A stretch of 64,000 nucleotides of DNA from Desulfuromonas sp. TF (GTDB lineage Bacteria; Desulfobacterota; Desulfuromonadia; Desulfuromonadales; ATBO01). Positions 45,235 to 54,267 of this stretch are shown here, in pieces. The translations under genes and the position numbers were made by a program. Position 1 is the first letter of the stretch; every line of letters begins with the position of its first letter. Below the pieces are notes generated by a model. That model saw only the letters and a program-made list of their open reading frames with translations, did not search any database and was not told the origin of the DNA. The stretch lies in assembly GCF_000472285.1 (NCBI RefSeq), contig NZ_KI421424.1:4154-68153 (forward strand), in the 5' to 3' direction.

Positions 45235-45269
45235 CCCCATCGGTCCGTGATAACGGGCCTTGGGTTTTT
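45235..45269 (+). terminator. Terminator directly after mraZ
   Basis: CCC...GGTCCGT, loop GATA, ACGGGCC...GGG, then TTTTT: a nested stem starting 14 nt after the mraZ stop. Confidence 0.75.
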
Positions 45270-45342
45270 GCAGCTGTGTAGACCACTTGCCACGGTGTGC
45301 CGGGGCAAACAGCGCGCATTCGAATGAAGGGAGGGCTCAACG

Positions 45343-45633
45343 ATGGGAAGTCGTGCAATCCACCACGCCGGAGGGAACATTTCTTTTAACGGGCGAACCT
45401 CGTACCATTCTGATGTTTTCAGGACCCTTGAGCGTTGCAGGTACCACCTGCTCAGGAACGTGATCCCCATCCTCCTGATCGTGGTTGGTACCAGTTGGAT
45501 AACACTGCTGCTGACCGAGCAGATCTACACGGCCAAACTGGCTTGGGAAGAGCGGTCTTCGGTAGCAACGCTGAAGATACAGCAGGGCGCTGCCATAAAT
45601 ACCCAAGAGGCCGGCAAAGCGCAGTCTCTGTAG
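45343..45633 (+). CDS. Small single-pass membrane protein, unknown function
   Basis: A 96-residue open frame with a good ribosome binding site (GGGAGG 9 nt before the ATG). A basic N-terminus is followed by one membrane helix (HLLRNVIPILLIVVGTSWI) and a short charged tail ending GKAQSL. The arrangement, N-in with a single helix and a small exterior tail, recalls FtsL in outline only. Without homologues I cannot tell whether it is real; composition and the ribosome binding site favour it. Confidence 0.5.
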   Translation: MGSRAIHHAGGNISFNGRTSYHSDVFRTLERCRYHLLRNVIPILLIVVGTSWITLLLTEQIYTAKLAWEERSSVATLKIQQGAAINTQEAGKAQSL

Positions 45634-45668
45634 CAGGAACCGCTTCCAACGATGCGCTTCCGTTGGTT

Positions 45669-45729
45669 CAGGGTGGCCCTTTCAGGGTCTTGCCTTGACC
45701 CTAAGGACCAGAAACAAAGGCCACCCCTG
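45669..45729. terminator. Nested hairpin between convergent genes
   Basis: CAGGGTGGCC (45669-45678) pairs with GGCCACCCCTG (45719-45729), enclosing a second stem AGGGTC/GACCCT. It lies between the small membrane gene and the convergent helicase gene, and could terminate both. Confidence 0.55.
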
Positions 45730-45736
45730 TTCCGAG

Positions 45737-48130
45737 CTAAGCTCCCCAGAAATCAGCAATCTCCCTCAGGATGCTGCCGGAAACCAGTTCCGTCGCATCG
45801 GATTCGAACCAGTCGGCCGGCATGGATCGGGTGTAGCCCGGTTCAATGAACCGGCTGTCCATGAGGACAATCAGCCCGCGGTCGGTCTCGGAGCGGATCA
45901 CTCTTCCGGCGGCCTGAATCGCCTTGGCCATGGCGGGTATCACATAGGCGTAATCGAATCCGGCGCCGTACTTCCGCTGATAATATTCCTTCATCTGCTC
46001 TCGTTCGAGATCATAACTGGGCAGCGGCGGCCCGACCACAAAGGCCCCGATGACCATGTCCCCAGCGTAGTCCATCCCCTCGGCGAACGAACCTCCCTGC
46101 ACGGCAAAGACAATCGTGGGATCCTCAGGGTTTCGCAGACTGTCGACGACGGTCTCTACGGCGGAGGCCTTCATCCCCCGTTCCTGCCTCAGCACGGTGA
46201 AGCCTTCAGGGACTCGAAAGAGAGCGGCCACTCTTTCAAGGAAGTCGAAGCTGGGGAGGAACACGAAATAGTTGCCGCGGCGCAATACCGTTATTCGTTC
46301 TACGGCATCGGCGATCCTGGCATAATTGCTTTCGCGGCGGGAGTATCTCGTGGAGATCTGAGGAATGATCAGAAGCTTTCGCTTCTCCGTCGGAAAGGGG
46401 CTTTCGAATTCCGCCGTCCTCACTCTCTCCGCATCCAGACCGGAGAGCCGCACGTAATAATCGAAAGGTTTCAGCGTTGCCGAGAACCCAGCCACCTGCT
46501 CGTATTCCCCATAGCAATCCTTCAGCATGGCAGAGGCATCGCAGCAGCTGATCTTGATTGTGCCGCCGGTCGGATGGGGATGAAAGGTGGTGAAGAACTC
46601 CTGTCTGCCGGGATCGCCGGCGTACTCCAGCATTTCCGTGAACTCAGACCAGTAAAAGCAGAGGCGCAGGACCACATCCTTATTCTTTATCTCCACGTCG
46701 GAGTCGAGGTAGCGGGACAAAAAGGCGCGAAGCCTGGCATCCTGTTCGAGAAAGCAATCTCCCGGCGGATCGATCCGCATCGGCCCTGGTCTTTCACCCT
46801 GGCGGCAGGACTCCACTGCCCGGATGCAGCCGTCTAGAAGCTCCTCCGCCTCGCGCCGGAAGCGGGCCGGGAGGTCGCGGATCTCTTCACGCATCCTCTC
46901 CAGCGTGACGGAGGAGAGGCCCGGAGAGTAATAGTCCATGGCCCGGGCGGGGAGATTATGGGCTTCATCGATCACCAGGCTGGGCTTTCCGGCCTGATCG
47001 ATGCCGAGGTCCGTCACGCGGCCCAGCGCCGAACGCGGAGCGAAGACGTAGTTGTAGTCGCAGATGACGACATCCGCCTCCTGGGCGCCTTCCAGCTGCA
47101 ATTCGAAGGGACAGACCTGGTATTGCTCGCCCAGATCGCGAAAGGTGCGGGCCTTCAGCTTCCTCTTTCGCGCCAGGATCTCGACAAGCTCGTGAGCCTG
47201 GACCTTCGCGTAATAATCACGGGCGTACTCACAGTATTCGGGGCTGCACAGCGGCTCGTCCTTGAAGCAGATTTTGGCTTTTGCCGTGATCGAAAGGGAT
47301 TTGACGAGCGCGCCTGTCCCCTGAAAACGGGTGACCGCGTCCTCGGCAACCGAGTGCTGGCTGTTTTTCGGTGTGACGTAGACCGTTTTCTGCCCCCGGC
47401 TCAGCGCTTCCCGGAGCACGGGATAGAGGACTCCGACGGTTTTCCCGAGCCCGGTAGGGGCTTGGACTAGAACTGGTCTCCCCTCCGTCATTCCCTGCTC
47501 GATCTCCTGCATAAGTTCGACCTGACCGGGTCGCGGGTTCGGGAAGGGAAACATGAAGCGGGACGCGATTTTCCGCCGCCTGGCCGCACGCTTTTTCGCC
47601 CGTCTTGCGTCCACCACGAGCTCGTCGAGACGGGAGTTCAGCCATTGTTCATAAAGGGGGAGATCGAGGGTAACGTCGAGATCTTGGGATTCGCCGCTGC
47701 GGGAGGAGACGAGGTGGAAGGAAAGTGCGGGAGGGACGCCGTGCTCGCGCCAGTAGAAGTATCCGTAGGTCAGAAGCTGCAGGCCATAGGGGTGGTCCAT
47801 CGGGTTGTCAGCGAGCCGGCGTCCAAGCTCCGGGATGTTGAAACCGGATTTGATTTCCTCGATCTTCGGCAGATCGTGCTTGAAGAGACCATCCATCCGG
47901 CCGTCGATCCGGAAGCGATACTCCTCCCGATCGAACAGAGAGCTTATCGCCACTTCGGACTGGTACAGGGGATCGTCCTTCTCCCTCTTCTTCTGCACGC
48001 GGACATGGATCTCCTGCCCATCGGCGGCTGAGCATCCATACCCCGAATGAGCTTCAATGCTTCCGGTACGGGGTACCGGCAGGGCAAAATCGCGCAGAGA
48101 GATCGTGATGAGTTTCGTCGCAGCACTCAC
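45737..48130 (-). CDS. Nuclease-fused Fe-S superfamily 2 helicase (DinG/XPD-like)
   Basis: A 797-residue protein. The N-terminal 110 residues are a Cas4/PD-(D/E)XK-like nuclease (RIDGRMDGLF then KIEEIKSG). Residues 170-750 are a Rad3/DinG-type helicase with Walker A APTGLGKTVG, Fe-S cysteines in ICFKDEPLCSPEYCEYA and VCPFEL, DEAH in VIDEAHNLP, and motifs IV-VI at the C-terminus (VIRSETDRGLIVLMDSR). It should unwind DNA or R-loops 5' to 3', possibly with end processing. The start is GTG overlapping the hypF stop (GTGA). Confidence 0.88.
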   Translation of the reverse strand: MSAATKLITISLRDFALPVPRTGSIEAHSGYGCSAADGQEIHVRVQKKREKDDPLYQSEVAISSLFDREEYRFRIDGRMDGLFKHDLPKIEEIKSGFNIPELGRRLADNPMDHPYGLQLLTYGYFYWREHGVPPALSFHLVSSRSGESQDLDVTLDLPLYEQWLNSRLDELVVDARRAKKRAARRRKIASRFMFPFPNPRPGQVELMQEIEQGMTEGRPVLVQAPTGLGKTVGVLYPVLREALSRGQKTVYVTPKNSQHSVAEDAVTRFQGTGALVKSLSITAKAKICFKDEPLCSPEYCEYARDYYAKVQAHELVEILARKRKLKARTFRDLGEQYQVCPFELQLEGAQEADVVICDYNYVFAPRSALGRVTDLGIDQAGKPSLVIDEAHNLPARAMDYYSPGLSSVTLERMREEIRDLPARFRREAEELLDGCIRAVESCRQGERPGPMRIDPPGDCFLEQDARLRAFLSRYLDSDVEIKNKDVVLRLCFYWSEFTEMLEYAGDPGRQEFFTTFHPHPTGGTIKISCCDASAMLKDCYGEYEQVAGFSATLKPFDYYVRLSGLDAERVRTAEFESPFPTEKRKLLIIPQISTRYSRRESNYARIADAVERITVLRRGNYFVFLPSFDFLERVAALFRVPEGFTVLRQERGMKASAVETVVDSLRNPEDPTIVFAVQGGSFAEGMDYAGDMVIGAFVVGPPLPSYDLEREQMKEYYQRKYGAGFDYAYVIPAMAKAIQAAGRVIRSETDRGLIVLMDSRFIEPGYTRSMPADWFESDATELVSGSILREIADFWGA

Positions 48131-50400
48131 CGGCAGGCATGTCCTGCGATCACCGCCTGTCCGAGGGCCAGGCCGCCGTCGTTGGGGGGAACAAGGGAGT
48201 GGGTGAGCACTTCGAAGCCGGCGCGCCGAAGGATCTGCACGCTCTTTTCCGTGAGATAGCGGTTCTGGAAAACGCCGCCTGAGAGGGCGACGCGGGACAG
48301 GCCGGTGTCGCCGCGCAGGAGCGCGCAGGTCTCGGCGATGACGGCGGCAAGGGTGTTGTGGAAGCGGGCGCTGACCACCCCCGCCGCCACGCCGCCACGC
48401 AGGTCGTCCACGATTGCCCGGATAGCAGCGGCCTGCTCGATGATGTAGCACTCCCCGGCATGGTCGATGTCATAGGGATAGAACCCCGCCTCCCCTTCCC
48501 CCTCGACCGCCATCTCCAGTTCCAGCGCCGCCTGCCCTTCATAGCTGATCCGGCTGCGGATTCCCGCCAGCGCCGCCACGGCATCGAAAAGGCGCCCGCA
48601 GCTCGAGGTAAGAGGGGCGTTGATTCCCTTCTCGATCATCTGCAGCAGCAGCGTGCGTTCCCTTTCGGGAATTTCCTCCACCACCGGCAATTCCGGCAGG
48701 TCTCGACCGTAGGCGAGGTGGAGGTAGCTGAGGGCCATGCGCCAGGGCTCCTTTGTGGCCGCGTCGCCTCCGGGCATCGGCACATAGGCGAAATGCCCCG
48801 CCCGCCGGTATCCGGCGCAATCCCCCATCAGGAACTCACCCCCCCAGATATGGCCGTCGTCGCCGTATCCGATGCCGTCGAAGATGACCCCGATCGCCTC
48901 TCCTTCGGCACCGTGTTCGGCCAGGCAGCTCGCCAGGTGGGCGTGGTGGTGCTGCACCGCCACCCGGCGCACCCCCTCGAGCCCCTCGGCGTAGCGGGTG
49001 GAATGGTAATCGGGATGCAGATCGTGAGCGACGATCCGCGGACGCACCTCGAGGATCCCCTGCAGATGTTCGATCGTCCTTTCGAAGGAGCCGCAAGCTT
49101 CTGCATTCTTCAGGTCGCCGACGTGCTGGCTCAGATAGGCCCGGTTGTCCTGGGTGAGGCAGACGGCGTTCTTGAGCTCCGCCCCCACCGCCAGAACCGA
49201 AGGCTGGTCCTTGGAGAGAAAAACGCCGCGCGGCACAAACCCCCGGGAGCGGCGCAGCAGCAGGGCTTTACCGGCCATCACCCGGGCGATGGAGTCGTCG
49301 GTGCGGGTATGGATGCGCCGGTCGTGGGTGAGGACCGCATCGGCGATGCCCCCGAGGCGTACGACGGCCTCGCCGTCCTCGAAGACGATCGGTTCGTCGG
49401 AGAGGTTGCCGCTGGTCATGACCAAGGCGAGGAAGGAGTCTTTGAGCAGCAGATAATGCAGGGGAGCATAAGGGAGCATCACGCCGAAATAACGGTTTCG
49501 CGGGGCGATAGTCGCCGAGAGAGGATGTCCCGCCCTCTGCCTCAGCAGAACGATGGGGCGCTCGACACCGGAGAGAAGGCGCAGTTCGTCCACCTCGGCA
49601 TGGGCGTACTCGAGAACTTGGGCGCTCGACCAGGACATCAGGGCGAAAGGCTTCTCGTCCCGCGCCTTGCGCCGGCGCAGTTTCCGAACAGCGTCATCGT
49701 TCATCGCATCGACGGCGAGATGATACCCTCCTATCCCCTTGATCGCCACGATCTTCCCCCGGCGCAGCAGTTCGGCCGTCGCCGCAATCGGATCTTCCGC
49801 AGACATCCTTCTCCCCTTCTTGTCGAGAAGAGAGAGGCGGGGACCGCATTCGGGACAAGCGTTGGGCTGGGCGTGGAAGCGGCGCGAGGACGGATCGTCG
49901 TACTCGGCGCGGCAGGCCGGACACAGAGGGAAATCGGCCATGGTGGTGTTGGGACGATCGTAGGGGATCGCCATGACGATGCTGTATCGCGGTCCGCAAT
50001 TGGTGCAATTGATGAAGGGGTAGCGATAACGACGGTTTTGGGGCTCGAACAGTTCGTCGAGGCAGTCGGGGCAGACGAAGGTATCGGGGGAGATCTGGGC
50101 CGTCTTGGCCGCCTCCCCTTCGCTTTTGCGGATGACGAAATCGGTCTCGCCGCTCACCGGGACTCCGGCGACCTCAAATCGGGAGATGGAAGCCAGGGGC
50201 GGAATCTCCTCCCGCAGGGCCCAGAGAAAACGGGCCAGCCTTTTCATTTCCCCTTCCGCCTCCACGGTGACGCCCCGGCTGTCGTTGCGCACCCAACCGG
50301 CAATTCCCCATTTCAGCGCGGTCTGATAGACAAAGGGACGAAAACCGACTCCCTGAACGATTCCTTCGATTTCGATGCGCCTGCGCTGCAGATCGGACAT
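48127..50400 (-). CDS. hypF: [NiFe]-hydrogenase maturation carbamoyltransferase HypF
   Basis: A 757-residue HypF. The acylphosphatase-like domain has GVGFRPFVYQ; two zinc-ribbon repeats carry CPDCLDELF/CTNCGPR and CPACRAEYDD/CPECGP. A YrdC-like domain follows, and the Kae1-like domain has VQHHHAHLASCLAEHG and ALSGGVFQNR. It makes the carbamoyl group used for the cyanide ligands of [NiFe] hydrogenases. No other hyp or hydrogenase gene is in the window. Its stop overlaps the helicase start by 4 nt, an odd coupling. Confidence 0.96.
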   Translation of the reverse strand: MSDLQRRRIEIEGIVQGVGFRPFVYQTALKWGIAGWVRNDSRGVTVEAEGEMKRLARFLWALREEIPPLASISRFEVAGVPVSGETDFVIRKSEGEAAKTAQISPDTFVCPDCLDELFEPQNRRYRYPFINCTNCGPRYSIVMAIPYDRPNTTMADFPLCPACRAEYDDPSSRRFHAQPNACPECGPRLSLLDKKGRRMSAEDPIAATAELLRRGKIVAIKGIGGYHLAVDAMNDDAVRKLRRRKARDEKPFALMSWSSAQVLEYAHAEVDELRLLSGVERPIVLLRQRAGHPLSATIAPRNRYFGVMLPYAPLHYLLLKDSFLALVMTSGNLSDEPIVFEDGEAVVRLGGIADAVLTHDRRIHTRTDDSIARVMAGKALLLRRSRGFVPRGVFLSKDQPSVLAVGAELKNAVCLTQDNRAYLSQHVGDLKNAEACGSFERTIEHLQGILEVRPRIVAHDLHPDYHSTRYAEGLEGVRRVAVQHHHAHLASCLAEHGAEGEAIGVIFDGIGYGDDGHIWGGEFLMGDCAGYRRAGHFAYVPMPGGDAATKEPWRMALSYLHLAYGRDLPELPVVEEIPERERTLLLQMIEKGINAPLTSSCGRLFDAVAALAGIRSRISYEGQAALELEMAVEGEGEAGFYPYDIDHAGECYIIEQAAAIRAIVDDLRGGVAAGVVSARFHNTLAAVIAETCALLRGDTGLSRVALSGGVFQNRYLTEKSVQILRRAGFEVLTHSLVPPNDGGLALGQAVIAGHACR

Positions 50401-50465
50401 TCAACTTCCCAGTTTGAAGAATTTCCCTCTTTTTACCATCACCGGGCAGAGGAGGCAATGAACAT

Positions 50466-50493
50466 CTCGTCCCGCGTCCCTCGTCCCGCGCCT
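50466..50493. repeat. Heptamer tandem tract
   Basis: CTCGTCC, CGCGTCC, CTCGTCC, CGCGCCT: four units at exact 7-nt period, between hypF and the transporter terminator. Confidence 0.65.
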
Positions 50494-50494
50494 C

Positions 50495-50534
50495 AAAAAA
50501 AATGCCCCGCTTCGGAGGAGGCCGGAAGCGGGGC
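50495..50534 (-). terminator. Terminator of the SLC13 transporter gene
   Basis: Stem GCCCCGCTTC/GAAGCGGGGC (50504-50513 and 50525-50534) followed on the minus strand by an eight-T run (50495-50502 as A on plus). Confidence 0.88.
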
Positions 50535-50577
50535 GAAGGGACCCGGAGGGGAAGGGTCCAAAGGGGAATTTTCTATT

Positions 50578-52323
50578 TTACTTTACGACGAGCTGAGCCC
50601 AGGCGGGCACTTCGTTGAGCATCACGCCGAACATGGGAAGCACCAGGAGATAGGTGACGACCACGGTCAGGGCGATGCCGATGATATTGAGCCCGAAGCC
50701 GCTCTTGACCATCTGCGGGATGGTGACATAGCCGGAACCGAAGACAATGGCGTTGGGCGGGGTGGCCACCGGCAGCATGAAGGCGCAGGAAGCGGCGATA
50801 GCGGCCGGGACGATCAGCAACAGAGGGCTCTGGCCGAGGCCGATGGCGACCGCCGAGAGGATCGGCATGACCATGGCCGCGGTGGCGGTATTGGAGGTCA
50901 GCTCCGTCAGGAAGATGATCAGGGTGGTCACGGCAATGACCAGGATCAGGATCGGGGCGTTGCTCAGCAGGCCCACCTGGGATCCGATCCAGTCGGCCAG
51001 CTTGGTATCCTTGAAGCCGGCGGCCATGGCGAGACCGCCGCCGAAGAGGATGAGCACTCCCCAGGGCATTTTGGAGGCCCAATGCCAATCCATGACGAAT
51101 TCATTCTTTTTCAGATTGATCGGAATGAGGAAAAGGACGATGGCCCCGGTCATGGCGATGGCGGCGTCGGTCACCATCTTGGGATCAGGGAAGAGGAAAT
51201 CGATATTCTTGCGGAAAATCCAGGCCAAGGCGGTCAGCAGGAAGACCAGCGCAGTCCATCGTTCGCCGGTGTTCATGGATCCCATCTGCCGCAATTCCCG
51301 ATTAATCATGTCGCGGCCGCCCGGTACTTTCTTCAGTTTCATCGGATTAGCCACCCGGGTCAGCCACAGCCAGCACAGCGGCAGCATCACCAGCACCAGG
51401 GGAACCCCCACTTTCATCCAGACTGCGAAGGTGATCTCGTACCCGTAGGTCTTCTGCAGATATCCGGCCAGAATGGTGTTGGGAGGGGTGCCTATCAGGG
51501 TGGCGATTCCGCCGATGGAGGCGGCATAGGCGATGCCGAGCATGAGGTTGAGGCCGAAGGCGAACTTGTCGGGGGAAAAATCGATCTCCCGGTCGAGACC
51601 TTCCTTCTTACCTTCCTCGATGACGTGCGTGATGATGGCCAGGCCGATAGGCATCATCATGACGGTGGTGGCTGTATTGGAGACGAAAGCGGAGAGTGCG
51701 GCGGTCGCAGCCATGAAGCCGAAGATCAGCCGTCCCGGCGAAAAGCCCACTATTTTGACAATATTCATGGCGATGCGCCGGTGCAGGTTCCAGCGCTGCA
51801 TGGACAGGGCGATGATGAAGCCCCCCATGAAGAGATAGATAAGATGACTGGCGTAGGGAGCCGTGGCCTTGCCTGTGGGCATGATCCCCAGCATAGGGAA
51901 AAGGGCGATCGGCAGGAGGCTCGTCGCCGGAATGGGAATCGATTCGCACATCCACCAGGTAGCCATCAGCATGGCTACGGCCGCCATCTTCTGGGCAATC
52001 GGCTCCATGCCGGCCGGCGTGGGGGCCACCAGCATCAGGGCAAACAGGATGGGGCCCAGGAAAAGACCGATCTGTTGGCGTCTGGTGTATTCCCGGGGCT
52101 CTCCCTCCTCTATTCCCCCAGGACCCGACTGGATGCGGCGGGAGTGCTCCGCCGGCGCCTCCTCAAATTCGTCAGCCAGGTCGACGTCTCGTTCCAGACG
52201 GCCTCTGCTGAACTGGAGGTTTTCTCCCTTGATCTTTTTGAAAAGGGCCTTGGGGCTGAACAGGACGAGGGCCTTGGTCTCATCATGCATTTGCCAGAGA
52301 CGGTTCCAGACTGCTGTCATCAT
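50578..52323 (-). CDS. DASS/SLC13 sodium:anion symporter
   Basis: A 581-residue transporter. An unusually long hydrophilic N-terminus of about 85 residues precedes about 12 membrane segments. Both SNT signatures of the DASS family are present: FVSNTATTVMMMP and LTSNTATAAMVMP. Di- or tricarboxylates such as succinate, fumarate or malate are typical substrates. It has a sigma-54 promoter at 52386-52402 and lies downstream of a kinase/NtrC-type pair on the same strand, an arrangement like dct/DctBD systems. A double ATG (52323/52320) has GGAGAG upstream. Confidence 0.93.
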   Translation of the reverse strand: MMTAVWNRLWQMHDETKALVLFSPKALFKKIKGENLQFSRGRLERDVDLADEFEEAPAEHSRRIQSGPGGIEEGEPREYTRRQQIGLFLGPILFALMLVAPTPAGMEPIAQKMAAVAMLMATWWMCESIPIPATSLLPIALFPMLGIMPTGKATAPYASHLIYLFMGGFIIALSMQRWNLHRRIAMNIVKIVGFSPGRLIFGFMAATAALSAFVSNTATTVMMMPIGLAIITHVIEEGKKEGLDREIDFSPDKFAFGLNLMLGIAYAASIGGIATLIGTPPNTILAGYLQKTYGYEITFAVWMKVGVPLVLVMLPLCWLWLTRVANPMKLKKVPGGRDMINRELRQMGSMNTGERWTALVFLLTALAWIFRKNIDFLFPDPKMVTDAAIAMTGAIVLFLIPINLKKNEFVMDWHWASKMPWGVLILFGGGLAMAAGFKDTKLADWIGSQVGLLSNAPILILVIAVTTLIIFLTELTSNTATAAMVMPILSAVAIGLGQSPLLLIVPAAIAASCAFMLPVATPPNAIVFGSGYVTIPQMVKSGFGLNIIGIALTVVVTYLLVLPMFGVMLNEVPAWAQLVVK

Positions 52324-52385
52324 GATACGTACTCTCCTTCCAATGATGTAAATGAAAACTCAAAATCGACACGCTTTTTTACTTT

Positions 52386-52402
52386 TAGCAACCCGGGTGC
52401 CA
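52386..52402 (-). promoter_or_regulatory. Sigma-54 promoter of the SLC13 transporter
   Basis: On the minus strand TGGCAC-CCGGG-TTGCTA matches the -24/-12 consensus TGGCAC-N5-TTGCW exactly. It ends about 63 nt before the ATG. A CATTG-N6-CAATG palindrome at 52450-52465 and GCCAT-AA-ATGGC at 52592-52603 are candidate upstream activator sites. The rest of 52324-52626 holds the terminator at 52539 and no gene. Confidence 0.85.
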
Positions 52403-52538
52403 ATTCGCCGCTGAACCACGGGGGTCTGCGAGGCTCAATGCGTATACACCATTGGAGTTTCAATGACTTAGAAAAGAATTAAATCGATAGATTTCAAATA
52501 TCGTTATAAAAACCACTGGCCATTGCAGGTGCTCAACG

Positions 52539-52572
52539 CAGAAAAAGCGGCCGGATTTGGCCGCTTTTTCTG
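52539..52572 (-). terminator. Bidirectional terminator after the NtrC-type regulator
   Basis: Perfect stem CAGAAAAAGCGGCC/GGCCGCTTTTTCTG around GGATTT, 55 nt beyond the regulator stop. Confidence 0.85.
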
Positions 52573-52626
52573 GATGGGTCTTTAGGTGTCTGCCATAAAT
52601 GGCTATTTTTGGCCAAAATTCCCGTG

Positions 52627-54015
52627 TCAGCCTTCTCCGGCCACCCCGTACTTTTCCAGTTTATAGCGCAGGGTCCCGCGGGGGACATTGAGCAAACGGG
52701 CCGTTTTGGCCACATTGCCGCCGGTGATCCTTACCGCCTTTTCGATCAGATCCTTTTCAATCTCTCCGATCATTTCTTCAAGCATGATCCCCTCGGGAGG
52801 GATGTCATAGGAACAGGGCGCCTCCCGGCGCGGCGCCTCCCCCCATATTTCGCCGGGCAGAAAGTCCGGTTTGATCACTTCCGCATTGTGCATGATGCAG
52901 ATTCTCTCGACCACGTTCCGAAGCTCGCGGACGTTCCCCGGCCAGTGATAGCGTATAAGCAAGTCGAGGGCGTCGCGGGAAATCTCCCGGATCCGCTTGT
53001 TGAATTCGCGGCTGAAGCGTTTGATGAAATAATCGAGCAGAGGCGGGATATCCTCCCGCCGATCGCGCAGTGGCGAAATATGTATGGGGAAAACATTGAG
53101 GCGGTAATAGAGATCTTCGCGGAAAGTTTTGTCTTCGATCGCCTCTTTCAGGTTTCGGTTGGTCGCGGCGATAACCCGCGCATCGATGTCGATATTACGG
53201 TTGCCCCCGAGGCGCCGGATCTTCCTGTCCTCCAGAACCCTCAAAAGCTTTACCTGAAGATTCATGTCCATTTCCCCGATCTCATCGAGAAAGATGGTCC
53301 CGCCGTTTGATTCCTCGAAAAGACCTATTTTGCGGTTCTTGGCGTCGGTGAAGGCGCCCCGCTCGTGGCCGAAGAGTTCGGTTTCGAGCAGGTTGAAGGG
53401 AAGTGAGCCGCAATTGATTTCGACAAAAGGGCGCTCCTTTCGCGGCGACAGGTTGTGAATGCCCCGGGCAACCAGTTCCTTGCCGGTACCGCTCTCGCCG
53501 GTGATAAGGACGGTCGCCGTCTCATGCTTGGACACTTCCCGAATCTGGCGATACACCTGAAGCAGCGCGGGACTGGAGCCGACCATGTCGGCCGAATCGA
53601 GGAGGTCCTTGTCCTTGGCGTCGCGCCGCAGGTGCCGGACCTCCCTGCGCAGACTCTGGGTTTCAAGGGCAAGCTTGACGATCAGTCGGATGGCGTCCGC
53701 CTTGAAGGGCTTCTTCATGTAGTCGTAAGCCCCCATCTTGAGAGCCTCTACGGCGCTTTCCACCGTCCCGTAACCGGTAATGATGATCACCAGAACCTCG
53801 GGATCGATCTCCTTGAGCTCGCGAAGAACGTCGAGACCGCTTTTGCCGGCCAGATTCAGATCAAGAAGGACCAGGTCCACATCCTCCTCGCTGACTTTTT
53901 TTACGGCTTCGGCGCCGCTCTCCGTCGAAAATGGGCGATAACCGTCCTCCGCCAGAATGCGTTCCAGATTCTCGCGGATAAAGGCTTCATCATCGACGAT
54001 CAATATGTTTACCAT
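52627..54015 (-). CDS. NtrC-family regulator, probable activator of the SLC13 gene
   Basis: A 462-residue regulator. The receiver has phospho-acceptor Asp52 in LLDLNLAGKSG. The AAA+ domain has GESGTGKE and the sigma-54 contact loop GAFTDA. The GAFTDA loop departs from the usual GAFTGA at the fifth residue, a variant known in some activators. The Fis-type HTH is KTARLLNVPRGTLRYKLEKY. It sits between the Cache-domain kinase gene and the transporter gene with the sigma-54 promoter. Confidence 0.93.
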   Translation of the reverse strand: MVNILIVDDEAFIRENLERILAEDGYRPFSTESGAEAVKKVSEEDVDLVLLDLNLAGKSGLDVLRELKEIDPEVLVIIITGYGTVESAVEALKMGAYDYMKKPFKADAIRLIVKLALETQSLRREVRHLRRDAKDKDLLDSADMVGSSPALLQVYRQIREVSKHETATVLITGESGTGKELVARGIHNLSPRKERPFVEINCGSLPFNLLETELFGHERGAFTDAKNRKIGLFEESNGGTIFLDEIGEMDMNLQVKLLRVLEDRKIRRLGGNRNIDIDARVIAATNRNLKEAIEDKTFREDLYYRLNVFPIHISPLRDRREDIPPLLDYFIKRFSREFNKRIREISRDALDLLIRYHWPGNVRELRNVVERICIMHNAEVIKPDFLPGEIWGEAPRREAPCSYDIPPEGIMLEEMIGEIEKDLIEKAVRITGGNVAKTARLLNVPRGTLRYKLEKYGVAGEG

Positions 54016-54267
54016 GGACGCTCCTTGCCGTTCCGGACGGCGGACTCGGCTTCAAAATCACTCACACAGGGACCCTTCATCCCTTGGGAACAGGATCTTT
54101 CGTTTTCGTCGACGATTGAGCTTCGGCGAGCCAAAGAACTCATTAAGGCAAAACGTATACCATATTAGGTGCGCACTTCACCAAAGGCAATAAAAAAATG
54201 GTGGATTTTCGCCACAGATACGGTAAAAGATGCGATCAAAGGGTTAAGAAAGGGGCTGGATCGGCGT

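Noticed and set aside
48131-48451. N-terminal extension of the helicase frame
   Set aside because: It overlaps hypF and reads as low-complexity; the GTG at 48130 is preferred.
48358-52482. A 1374-codon open frame on the plus strand opposite hypF and the SLC13 gene
   Set aside because: It is antisense to two well-supported genes across their intergenic gap, has no recognisable domain, and is a G+C-driven open mirror frame.
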